From Candidatus Eiseniibacteriota bacterium (GTDB lineage: Bacteria > Arandabacterota > Arandabacteria > Arandabacterales > Arandabacteraceae), in contig JAUXGG010000111.1 in NCBI GenBank assembly GCA_030622265.1, positions 1 to 6,269 on the forward strand: a stretch of DNA of 6,269 nucleotides, given 5' to 3'. A model generated the notes under the pieces. That model made no database searches. It had not been told where the DNA came from and saw nothing but the letters and a program-made list of their open reading frames with translations. Position 1 is the first letter of the stretch; each line of letters opens with the position of its first letter. This document shows positions 1 through 5,495 of the stretch, piece by piece. A program made the translations under genes and the position numbers.

Positions 1-168
1 ATCACCGGGATCCTGACCAATATCTGTGTTTTCTTCACCGCTGCGGATGCGGTTATGCGGGGTTTCGGCGTCGAGGTGGCCAGGGACTCTGTGGCCGCGC
101 TCACAAGCGACGAGAACAACTTCGCGCTCGATCAGATGGCGAAGGTACTCAAGGTGGGAGTCATATGA
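1..168 (+). CDS. Isochorismatase-family cysteine hydrolase, probable nicotinamidase (3' end only)
   Basis: The last 55 codons of a gene that begins before the window, read in frame 1 and ending at TGA 166-168. The fragment reads TGILTNICVFFTAADA, then RGFGV and a VARDSVAALTSDE stretch. This matches the C-terminal part of the isochorismatase/nicotinamidase family: the cysteine at codon 9 (bases 25-27) sits where the catalytic nucleophile is, and the later part fits the usual 'v.rDa.aa' strand and the helix after it. The metal-binding and aspartate/lysine catalytic residues lie upstream and cannot be seen. Its stop overlaps the start of the nicotinate phosphoribosyltransferase gene as ATGA, so the two are probably translationally coupled. 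That pairing makes nicotinamidase (nicotinamide to nicotinate plus ammonia, PncA activity) the best guess. Other members of the family hydrolyse isochorismate or carbamoyl compounds, so the family is firm and the substrate is inferred. Confidence 0.85.
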   Translation: MTGILTNICVFFTAADAVMRGFGVEVARDSVAALTSDENNFALDQMAKVLKVGVI

Positions 169-1352
169 AAAAACGCAAGCTTCACATCGCGAGCGAAAGC
201 GAGATAAGGCGGGGACATACCACCGATGTCTATTTCTCTCGCGCGGTCCAGGTACTTAAGCGAACGCGGGGTTCGAAACGGGTCAAGGCGGAGTTCACGG
301 TGAAGGGCCTGCCCCAGGGCTACACCTGGGGGATCTCCGCGGGGCTGGAGGAATGCCTGTCCCTCCTGGAAGGCATCGACGTTGACGTCAGGGCCCTCCG
401 GGAAGGGACCGTGATAAGGCCGCTGGAACCGGTGGTAACGATCGAGGGAAACTACACCGACTTCGCGGTGCTGGAAACTCCCCTGCTGGGACTTCTGTCC
501 CAGGCCTCCGGCGTGGCCACCAAGGCCGCTCGCTTGAGGATAGCGGCAGGCAACCGCACGCTCATCAGCTTCGGCGCAAGGCGGATGCATCCGGCCATAG
601 CGCCGATGATTGAAAGGAATGCCTTCATCGGAGGATGCGACGGGGTGGCGACCGTGGCCGGGGCGGAACTTCTCGGCATCGAGCCGTCGGGCACCATGCC
701 GCATGCCCTCGTGATCCTCTCCGGCGGGATCGAGAAGGCCATTCAGGATTTCGACATGGTTATTGATAAGAAGGTGACCAGGATAGCCTTAGTCGACACC
801 TTCGGAGACGAGAAGTTCGAAGCTCTGGTGGCCTGCCAGGCGCTCGGTGGGGCTCTGCGCGGAATAAGGCTCGACACCCCGCGCTCCCGGAGGGGCAACA
901 TGGCGGACATAGTGCGGGAGGTGAGGTGGGAACTCGACATGAGGGGTTTCTCCGATGTGGGTATCCTGGTAAGCGGCGGGATGGATGAGCCTGACCTTCT
1001 GGAGCTCGGGGACGCGGTTGATGGTTTCGGCGTGGGGACTTGCCTTAGCAGCGCGCGGGTCCTGGACTTCGCGATGGACATCGTTGAAGTGGAAGGCCGG
1101 CTCGAGGCCAAGCGAGGGAAGATGAGCGGAGAGAAGAAGCTGCTCAGATGCTCCGAGTGCGGCGAGGACTCGGTCGTTCCCGCCGATGTTAAGGTGGATG
1201 CCCCATGCGAGTGCGGTGGCAAGCTGCAGGCGCTCAACCTGAACTATATCAAAAGGGGCGCGATCAAGAGACGCCTGCCGGCCGCAGGTGAGATCCGCAA
1301 GCACGTGCTCAAGGGTATTGAAGATCTCGAGATAGACCCGACCGGTCAGTGA
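165..1352 (+). CDS. pncB: Nicotinate phosphoribosyltransferase with C-terminal zinc-knuckle
   Basis: Predicted cytosolic enzyme of NAD salvage, converting nicotinate and PRPP (with ATP hydrolysis) to nicotinate mononucleotide. The 395 residues show an N-terminal RRGHTTDVYF segment (15-24), ETPLLGLLSQASG (104-116), FGARRMHP (136-143), SGTMPHAL (175-182, with the His position expected to be catalytic), DTFGDE (211-216), and the phosphate-binding strands VSGG (269-272) and FGVGT (288-292). At the end is a four-cysteine cluster, C329-x2-C332 and C348-x-C350. It resembles the zinc-knuckle tail known from the archaeal (Thermoplasma-type) enzyme and is absent from the longer enterobacterial PncB. 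The ATG overlaps the upstream hydrolase stop, with GGGAG at 156-160 as ribosome binding site. Its stop codon lies inside the first unit of a 16-bp tandem repeat. The family call is firm; zinc binding is inferred from the cysteines. Confidence 0.95.
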   Translation: MKKRKLHIASESEIRRGHTTDVYFSRAVQVLKRTRGSKRVKAEFTVKGLPQGYTWGISAGLEECLSLLEGIDVDVRALREGTVIRPLEPVVTIEGNYTDFAVLETPLLGLLSQASGVATKAARLRIAAGNRTLISFGARRMHPAIAPMIERNAFIGGCDGVATVAGAELLGIEPSGTMPHALVILSGGIEKAIQDFDMVIDKKVTRIALVDTFGDEKFEALVACQALGGALRGIRLDTPRSRRGNMADIVREVRWELDMRGFSDVGILVSGGMDEPDLLELGDAVDGFGVGTCLSSARVLDFAMDIVEVEGRLEAKRGKMSGEKKLLRCSECGEDSVVPADVKVDAPCECGGKLQALNLNYIKRGAIKRRLPAAGEIRKHVLKGIEDLEIDPTGQ

Positions 1353-1456
1353 AGCGCCCGGTCAGTGAAGTGCCCGGTCAAAGAGGCGCCCGGCCAGTGA
1401 GGCGCCAGGCCAGAAAGGCGCACGGCGAGTGAGGCGCACGGTCAGTGAGGCGGCGA
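1345..1456 (+). repeat. Seven-unit 16-bp tandem repeat joining pncB to pcm
   Basis: Seven contiguous imperfect units of exactly 16 bp, consensus about GTCAGTGAGGCGCCCG, start at 1345, 1361, 1377, 1393, 1409, 1425 and 1441. The first unit contains the last codons and the TGA of pncB. The seventh contains the TGAGG (1446-1450) that is the best ribosome binding site for pcm, whose GTG start is at 1458. The array therefore fills the whole intergenic gap. Most units carry AGTGA(G/A)G, which combines a stop codon and a Shine-Dalgarno-like core. Because 16 is not a multiple of 3, TGA triplets recur in all frames. No spacers separate the units and no mobile gene is nearby. Confidence 0.9.
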
Positions 1457-1457
1457 A

Positions 1458-2123
1458 GTGATTAGCGGAAACCTTGAGTCAGACCGGCTCAAAATGGTCG
1501 AGACCCAGATAAAAGCCAGGGGTATTGAGAACCGGCTCGTATTGGAAGCGCTGAAGAAGGTGCCGCGCCATGTCTTCGTTCCGCCGGATTACTCGGACTC
1601 TGCTTACGCCGACCGGCCGCTTCCCATAGGCCTCGGGCAGACCATATCACAGCCTTATATGGTGGCGATCATGACCGAGACCATGAACCTGGAGGGTCAC
1701 GAGAAAGTGCTCGAGGTGGGGACTGGCTCGGGCTACCAGGCCGCGATCCTGGCCGAGATCGTCGACCACGTGGTCTCGCTGGAACGCGTACCGGAGCTGG
1801 CGGATGCAGCGGCCGAGAGGCTGCGGGAGCTCGGCTATGCCAATGTGGAGATTCATCTGGGGGATGGCTCCGAGGGCTATGCCGCCAGGGCGCCTTATGA
1901 CGCCATAGTGGTGACCGCCGGAGCTCCCGAGATTCCCGGGGTGCTTGTGGACCAGCTGGCGGACGGGGGCAGGTTAATCATCCCGGTGGGAAACAGTTTT
2001 CAGCAGACCCTCACCCGGGTTACTGTGAGGGATGGAGAACGCAAGACTGAGAAGCTGGAGGGATGCGTGTTCGTTCCCCTGATCGGCAAGTTCGGCTGGG
2101 GAGAATGCGAAACGCCGGATTAA
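1458..2123 (+). CDS. pcm: Protein-L-isoaspartate O-methyltransferase
   Basis: Repairs age-damaged proteins: it methylates the abnormal carboxyl of L-isoaspartyl residues using S-adenosylmethionine, letting them return through succinimide to normal aspartate. The 221 residues, about normal for the family, show MVETQIKARGI (13-23), VPRHVFVP (35-42), the family signature QTISQPYMVA (61-70), SAM-binding motif I VLEVGTGSGYQ (84-94), an acidic SLER (107-110) after the second strand, LGDGSEG (134-140), AGAPEIP (154-160), and the C-terminal FVPLIGKFGWGE (205-216). The GTG at 1458 was chosen because an in-frame TGA at 1446 blocks anything longer, the next ATG would cut the N-terminal helix, and TGAGG (1446-1450) lies seven bases upstream. 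It is preceded by the 16-bp repeat array and followed after 19 bp by the eRF1-like gene, so a shared transcript is likely. Confidence 0.96.
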   Translation: MISGNLESDRLKMVETQIKARGIENRLVLEALKKVPRHVFVPPDYSDSAYADRPLPIGLGQTISQPYMVAIMTETMNLEGHEKVLEVGTGSGYQAAILAEIVDHVVSLERVPELADAAAERLRELGYANVEIHLGDGSEGYAARAPYDAIVVTAGAPEIPGVLVDQLADGGRLIIPVGNSFQQTLTRVTVRDGERKTEKLEGCVFVPLIGKFGWGECETPD

Positions 2124-2142
2124 CAGGAGGTCGGAGTATAAG

Positions 2143-3258
2143 ATGATCAGCAGGAAACAGGTTGTCGATTTGCTCCACTTTAAGGCGGGCTCCGGTTGGG
2201 TACTGAGCTTCTACCTGGGAATCGGGGTCTACAAGAGCAAGGCCAAGGCCTACGAGATTGAAGCCAAGGACATAATGAAGGCTGCGGTCGGCGAAGCCGG
2301 GCTCTCGGACGATGACAGGGCGAAGGTGGAAGAGGATGTTCAGAAGATTCTGGGCTTCCTCAAGATGGACTTCAAGGGGAGGGCCAGGGGGCTGGCCATA
2401 TTCGCCTCGGGCGGTACCGGACTCTGGCAGGTTTTCAGGCTGCCGGTGGCCGTGCCCGACCGGTGTGTGGTCAACCATTCGCCATATGTGCTTCCCATGC
2501 TGAAGCTCGTGGACGAGGGAAGGCGGTATTGCATCGTCGTGGCGGATAAGACGAAAGCGCGGGTGTTCACCATGTACCAGGGCGAGATTTCAGAGAGAAC
2601 CGAGATCTTCGATCTGGTTCCCGGGTGGCACAAGCAGGGTGGTTGGGCGCAGGCGAGGTTCCAGCGCCACATCAAGGATGCCGCCAACAAGCATCTCAAG
2701 CACGTTGCCGACACGGTTTTCGAGTTCTACAAGGGTGAGGGCTTCGGCCATCTCATCATCGGCGGCGCGCAGGAGGTCCGCACAAGGCTTTTCCGGATTC
2801 TGCATTCGTATCTCCAGCGGACCCTGGCGGGATATGTGACCGTGGATATCGCATCCAACTCGAGCGAGGTTCTGGCAGCGGCGAGGAGAATAGAGGAGGA
2901 GACCGAGACCCGGAGATCCCAGAAGATCGCCCGGGCGCTCCTTGGGGATTCCGATCAGGGCTATATGACCGTCACGGGGCTGAAGGACACGGTGCGCGCC
3001 CTCGAAAAAGGGCGCGTGCACACGCTCGTGATGGTGGACGGCGAGCATATCGAGGGATGCCTGTGCGGTGACTGTGGTGGGGTGGACGTTCTCGGGGCCA
3101 AAACCTGCCCTTACTGCAGGAAGAAAGTGGGCCGGGAGGGCGACATCTCGGAGCACCTTGCGGTTCTGGCCGTTCACCAGGATGCCGAGGTGAGTTACGT
3201 GAATAAAGGGGCGGGCCTGGAGGCGAAGGATGGTGTGGGAGCGATTCTCAGATGGTAG
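2143..3258 (+). CDS. eRF1-like (baeRF/Vms1-related) putative ribosome-rescue factor
   Basis: Most likely a bacterial member of the archaeo-eukaryotic release factor superfamily (baeRF; from memory, closest to family 10). Three parts can be seen in 371 residues. The N-terminal domain (about 1-115, with VLSFYLGIGVYKSKAKAYEI and GLAIFASGG) has no NIKS or YxCxxxF stop-codon motif. The middle domain starts at RYCIVVADKTKARVF (128-142) and holds HKQGGWAQARFQRHIKDAAN (163-182); this lines up by eye with the eRF1 loop in which GGQ is followed by a basic, Phe-Arg-containing helix, giving GGWAQ (166-170) instead of GGQ. The C-terminal domain (about 283-371) has C308-x2-C311 and C322-x2-C325, a probable zinc ribbon, and ends in GVGAILRW as aRF1/eRF1 ends in GGIxAILRY. 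Inferred role: cleaving peptidyl-tRNA on stalled ribosomes. AGGAGG at 2125-2130 and GGAG at 2133-2136 precede the ATG. The architecture is well supported; the activity is not shown. Confidence 0.8.
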   Translation: MISRKQVVDLLHFKAGSGWVLSFYLGIGVYKSKAKAYEIEAKDIMKAAVGEAGLSDDDRAKVEEDVQKILGFLKMDFKGRARGLAIFASGGTGLWQVFRLPVAVPDRCVVNHSPYVLPMLKLVDEGRRYCIVVADKTKARVFTMYQGEISERTEIFDLVPGWHKQGGWAQARFQRHIKDAANKHLKHVADTVFEFYKGEGFGHLIIGGAQEVRTRLFRILHSYLQRTLAGYVTVDIASNSSEVLAAARRIEEETETRRSQKIARALLGDSDQGYMTVTGLKDTVRALEKGRVHTLVMVDGEHIEGCLCGDCGGVDVLGAKTCPYCRKKVGREGDISEHLAVLAVHQDAEVSYVNKGAGLEAKDGVGAILRW

Positions 3259-3394
3259 TCCCGCGAGATGGCAGTTTGGCGAGGTGGCGCAGAAGCGGGC
3301 AGGGGTGTATAGTTCTTAGGACTGTATTCTTTTTGAAGACGCGGCCTGAAGACGGGGGTAAGGCAGGCATGGCACCGAGGAGGCTTTATACTGT
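3259..3394 (+). other. Intergenic region upstream of the ABC ATPase gene
   Basis: A 136-bp gap without a gene. It contains a possible -10 box TATAGT (3308-3313) with no convincing -35, and a T-run at 3330-3334. The octamer TGAAGACG occurs twice as a direct repeat (3334-3341 and 3347-3354, 13 bp apart), which could be a protein site or chance. I see no clear intrinsic terminator after the eRF1-like gene, so read-through into the ATPase gene is possible. GAGGAGG at 3377-3383 is the ribosome binding site for the ATG at 3395. Confidence 0.35.
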
Positions 3395-4084
3395 ATGGAA
3401 CTCATAGAGATGCGAGGAATCAAAAAAGACTATGAGATGGGCAAGACGCAGGTCCGTGCCCTCAGGGGGATCGATCTCGAGGTCAAGGCCGGCGAGTTCA
3501 TTGCGATTGTGGGGCAATCGGGTTCCGGCAAGTCTACCCTCATGAATCTCATTGGCTGTCTTGACAGACCCACGGAGGGCGAGTACCACCTCGACGGTAA
3601 CAAGGTCGACGAGATGGGGGATGATGACCTCGCCAGGATCAGGAACAAGAAGATAGGCTTTGTCTTCCAGACCTTCAATCTGCTTCCGCGCACCAACTGC
3701 CTACACAATGTCGAGCTGCCGCTTCTTTATTCCAGCGTGAGCCGGAAGGACCGGGAAAGGAGAGCCCTGGAAATGCTGGAGCGGGTCGGGCTCGGTGAAC
3801 GCGTCCGTCACAACCCCAATGAGCTGTCCGGTGGTGAGAGACAGAGAGTCGCGATCGCGAGAGCCCTTGTTAATGACCCGGCCATAGTGCTTGCCGATGA
3901 GCCCACGGGAAACCTCGACAGCAAAACCGGATCGGAGATCCTGGCCATCTTTTCCGATCTGAACGCGGACGGTAAGACCATCGTGCTCGTCACTCACGAG
4001 AAGTACATCGCCGACTACTCGGGAAGGATTGTTTCCCTGCGGGATGGCGAAATCGTCGAGGCGGGTTCCGGGGTTCTCAGGTAA
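3395..4084 (+). CDS. ABC transporter ATP-binding protein, LolD/MacB type
   Basis: Nucleotide-binding subunit expected to bind a membrane permease on the cytoplasmic face and drive extrusion or lipoprotein-type transport by ATP hydrolysis. The 229 residues contain every ATPase motif: Walker A GQSGSGKST (40-48), Q-loop FQTFNLLP (91-98, Q92), signature LSGGERQRVAIARAL (144-158), Walker B IVLADE (164-169) followed by the D-loop GNLDSKTG (172-179), and switch histidine in VTHE (H201). The NLIGCLDRPTEGEY stretch and length are typical of the LolD/MacB/FtsE-like group. GAGGAGG (3377-3383) supports the ATG at 3395; another ATG at 3369 is out of frame. No permease is present on either side: an eRF1-like gene lies upstream and a terminator plus convergent aspartate kinase downstream. 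The partner must be encoded elsewhere, or the permease was lost. Its stop codon lies in the left arm of the palindromic element. Confidence 0.95.
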   Translation: MELIEMRGIKKDYEMGKTQVRALRGIDLEVKAGEFIAIVGQSGSGKSTLMNLIGCLDRPTEGEYHLDGNKVDEMGDDDLARIRNKKIGFVFQTFNLLPRTNCLHNVELPLLYSSVSRKDRERRALEMLERVGLGERVRHNPNELSGGERQRVAIARALVNDPAIVLADEPTGNLDSKTGSEILAIFSDLNADGKTIVLVTHEKYIADYSGRIVSLRDGEIVEAGSGVLR

Positions 4085-4144
4085 AAAGGGGACAGCGCCC
4101 TTGTTTTCCAGTAGTTGAAAAAAGGGCGCTGTCCCCTTTTTACC
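4080..4144. terminator. Perfect 23-bp inverted repeat, bidirectional terminator
   Basis: Bases 4080-4102 and 4122-4144 are exact reverse complements (23 bp) around a 19-base loop. The core of each arm is GGGGACAGCGCCCTT or its complement. TTTTT at 4137-4141 ends the stem on the + strand, and AAAAA at 4083-4087 gives the same on the - strand. It can therefore act as an intrinsic terminator for both the ABC ATPase gene and the convergent aspartate kinase gene. The ATPase stop codon TAA (4082-4084) lies inside the left arm. The stem is longer and more perfect than most ordinary terminators, which suggests a repeat-element origin. Confidence 0.85.
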
Positions 4145-4202
4145 CTTTTTACTCGTCCCTATTTCCGGTTGCGGGAAATAGGTGTCTGTCCCCTTTTTAC
4201 CC
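4129..4202. repeat. 17-bp direct repeat with a nested hairpin, part of a palindromic element
   Basis: CTGTCCCCTTTTTACCC occurs at 4129-4145 and again at 4186-4202, offset by 57 bp; an inverted 16-bp copy is at 4080-4095. The shorter CCCTTTTTAC also occurs at 4143-4152. Between the direct copies is a hairpin with 9-bp arms CCTATTTCC (4158-4166) and GGAAATAGG (4174-4182) and a 7-base loop. The right copy contains the stop codon (4197-4199, - strand) of the aspartate kinase gene. Its compact nested inverted and direct repeats look like a REP-like, non-coding palindromic unit; no transposase is in the window. Confidence 0.8.
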
Positions 4203-5405
4203 GAGGCCCAGGTCGGAGTGGAGTTTTTTCACCGCATCCAGGGCTTCCGACCGCTTCATCACGATAGTCATGGTGATCCCGGATGTCGTTATTGATAAAG
4301 GAGTTACGCCTGTGGCAGTAAGCGAGGCCAGGACCTTCCTTGCTATGCCGGGCTTGCTGCAGAGGCCGTGCCCGATGATTGAGACGGTGGCGAGGGTATC
4401 GTCGATGCCGATCTCGAGGCCGGCGAGCTCGGTCGCGAGGATTGCCAGGGCCTGCTTCCTCTGCTCTTCAGGGATCATGACAGAGAGCTGTCCTCTCCCC
4501 TGGGGATCGGGCAGGACACGCATGAGTTTCACAAGGATCTCGGCCTTGTCGAGTGCGGCCAGCGCGCGCTCGGCCATCGCCGGCGACCGGTCTTCGTCTC
4601 CGAAGGTGAGCTCGACCAGGCCCGTGTCCTGGGTGATGCCGCATATGTCCGCGGTTTCGATTTCTTCCTTTCCCATCACGATGGTTCCTATCTCCTTTCT
4701 CTTCGAGGATCTGACGTGTACGCGCACTCCGAATCTCCGCGCGACATCCACACTTCTCCAGTGCAGCACTTCAGCCCCGCAGAATGACAGCTCCAGCATC
4801 TCCTCGTAGGATATCCTGGGGATTTTCCTGGCCTCCGGCACCAGCCGGGGATTGGCGGTATAGACCCCGTCCACGTCGGTGAATATGTCGCACTCCTCGG
4901 CATTGAACGCGGCGGCCAGCGCGACGCAGGTCGTATCGGACCCGCCCCTGCCGAGGGTAGTGACTTCCTTGGCAGGACTTACACCCTGAAAGCCCGCGAC
5001 AATCACGATCCGGCCCTTCTCAAGCTCATCCCTTACCCGGAACGCTTTCACATCCATGATCTTCGCACTGGTGTGGCTGGTGTCCGTTACTATCCCGCTC
5101 TGGGAGCCGGTGAATGATATCGCCTGGAATCCGAGCTGGCTGATCGCCATTGAGAGAAGAGCCATCGAGATCCGCTCGCCGGCGGTCAAGAGCATGTCCA
5201 GCTCGCGCTTGGGGGGTGAGGGTGAAATCGTCCTGGCCAGCTCGAAGAGCTCATCCGTGGTGTTTCCCATCGCCGAGACGACGACGATCACGTCCTTCCC
5301 CGCCTTCTTCTCACCGGTGACAAGTTCCGCGACCCGGCGGACCTTGTCCGGAGTGGCCAGAGAGGACCCCCCAAACTTTTGTACGACCAGTTTACTTGAA
5401 TTCAT
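4197..5405 (-). CDS. lysC: Aspartate kinase, monofunctional, with two ACT domains
   Basis: First enzyme of the aspartate pathway, phosphorylating L-aspartate with ATP to 4-phospho-aspartate for lysine/diaminopimelate, threonine and methionine synthesis; cytosolic. In 402 residues, usual for the monofunctional class, the amino-acid kinase domain shows VQKFGGSS (8-15), VVVVSAMG (40-47), LTAGERIS (73-80), FTGSQSGI (98-105), VAGFQG (136-141), [11 protein letters not shown] (149-159) and [13 protein letters not shown] (175-187). The regulatory part has two ACT regions, roughly 262-334 and 338-400. The second begins [19 protein letters not shown] and ends in [13 protein letters not shown], where relatives usually read STSEIKIS. 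The LHPR motif that follows GAEV in most family members is LHWR here (W216), an unusual change. Start: ATG with a GTGAGGG 15 bases upstream, a rather long spacing. It stands alone on its strand, convergent with the ATPase gene and divergent from the TPR lipoprotein gene. Confidence 0.96.
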   Translation of the reverse strand: MNSSKLVVQKFGGSSLATPDKVRRVAELVTGEKKAGKDVIVVVSAMGNTTDELFELARTISPSPPKRELDMLLTAGERISMALLSMAISQLGFQAISFTGSQSGIVTDTSHTSAKIMDVKAFRVRDELEKGRIVIVAGFQGVSPAKEVTTLGRGGSDTTCVALAAAFNAEECDIFTDVDGVYTANPRLVPEARKIPRISYEEMLELSFCGAEVLHWRSVDVARRFGVRVHVRSSKRKEIGTIVMGKEEIETADICGITQDTGLVELTFGDEDRSPAMAERALAALDKAEILVKLMRVLPDPQGRGQLSVMIPEEQRKQALAILATELAGLEIGIDDTLATVSIIGHGLCSKPGIARKVLASLTATGVTPLSITTSGITMTIVMKRSEALDAVKKLHSDLGLG

Positions 5406-5448
5406 TGTTGCCAGTCCGGTTCCCTCACTTTACTATTTGGACGAGGTT

Positions 5449-5478
5449 ATGGTAAGATTCCTGTTCGTACATTTGCAA
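5449..5478 (-). promoter_or_regulatory. Weak candidate promoter for the aspartate kinase gene
   Basis: On the - strand, TTGCAA (5478-5473) and TACCAT (5454-5449) are separated by 18 bases; each matches four of six consensus positions. This is the best -35/-10 pair I found in the 90-bp divergent gap and would give a leader of about 35-40 bases. I found no convincing + strand promoter in the same gap for the TPR gene; TAAGAT (5453-5458) is the nearest -10-like sequence and lacks a good -35. Tentative. Confidence 0.25.
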
Positions 5479-5483
5479 GCTAT

Positions 5484-5490
5484 AAGGAGG
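5484..5490 (+). promoter_or_regulatory. Ribosome binding site that sets the TPR lipoprotein start
   Basis: AAGGAGG is a full-strength Shine-Dalgarno sequence. It lies 5 bases before the ATG at 5496, 2 bases before the in-frame TTG at 5493, and 14 bases before the ATG at 5505. The spacing favours ATG 5496, which also leaves a lysine ahead of the hydrophobic core of the signal peptide. Confidence 0.8.
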
Positions 5491-5495
5491 CCTTG

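Noticed and set aside
743..1304. Long open frames on the - strand across pncB
   Set aside because: They lie antisense to a clearly conserved enzyme, have Ser/Pro/Arg-rich low-complexity translations and resemble no family; they are by-products of codon bias in G+C-rich DNA.
1345..1456. The short repeats as a CRISPR array
   Set aside because: The 16-bp units are directly adjacent with no spacers, too short for CRISPR repeats, degenerate, and no cas gene is nearby.
2995..3016. Hairpin CGCGCCC/GGGCGCG inside the eRF1-like gene as a terminator or regulatory element
   Set aside because: It encodes the RALEKGR stretch of the third domain, has no T-run after it, and is expected by chance in G+C-rich coding sequence.
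2590..3177. A 195-codon open frame antisense to the eRF1-like gene
   Set aside because: The + strand carries conserved GGWAQ, CxxC and C-terminal motifs; the antisense translation shows no recognisable motif, and no ribosome binding site stands out.
3260..3299. CCCGC...GCGGG as a terminator for the pncB-pcm-eRF1-like operon
   Set aside because: The stem is only 5 bp with a loop of more than 25 bases and no T-run directly after it.
4270..4809. A 179-codon + strand open frame within the aspartate kinase gene
   Set aside because: It mirrors the kinase coding frame, and its Ser/Arg-rich translation has no family features.
5493..5495. TTG at 5493 as the start of the TPR lipoprotein
   Set aside because: It is only two bases from AAGGAGG, too close for normal initiation; ATG at 5496 is better placed.
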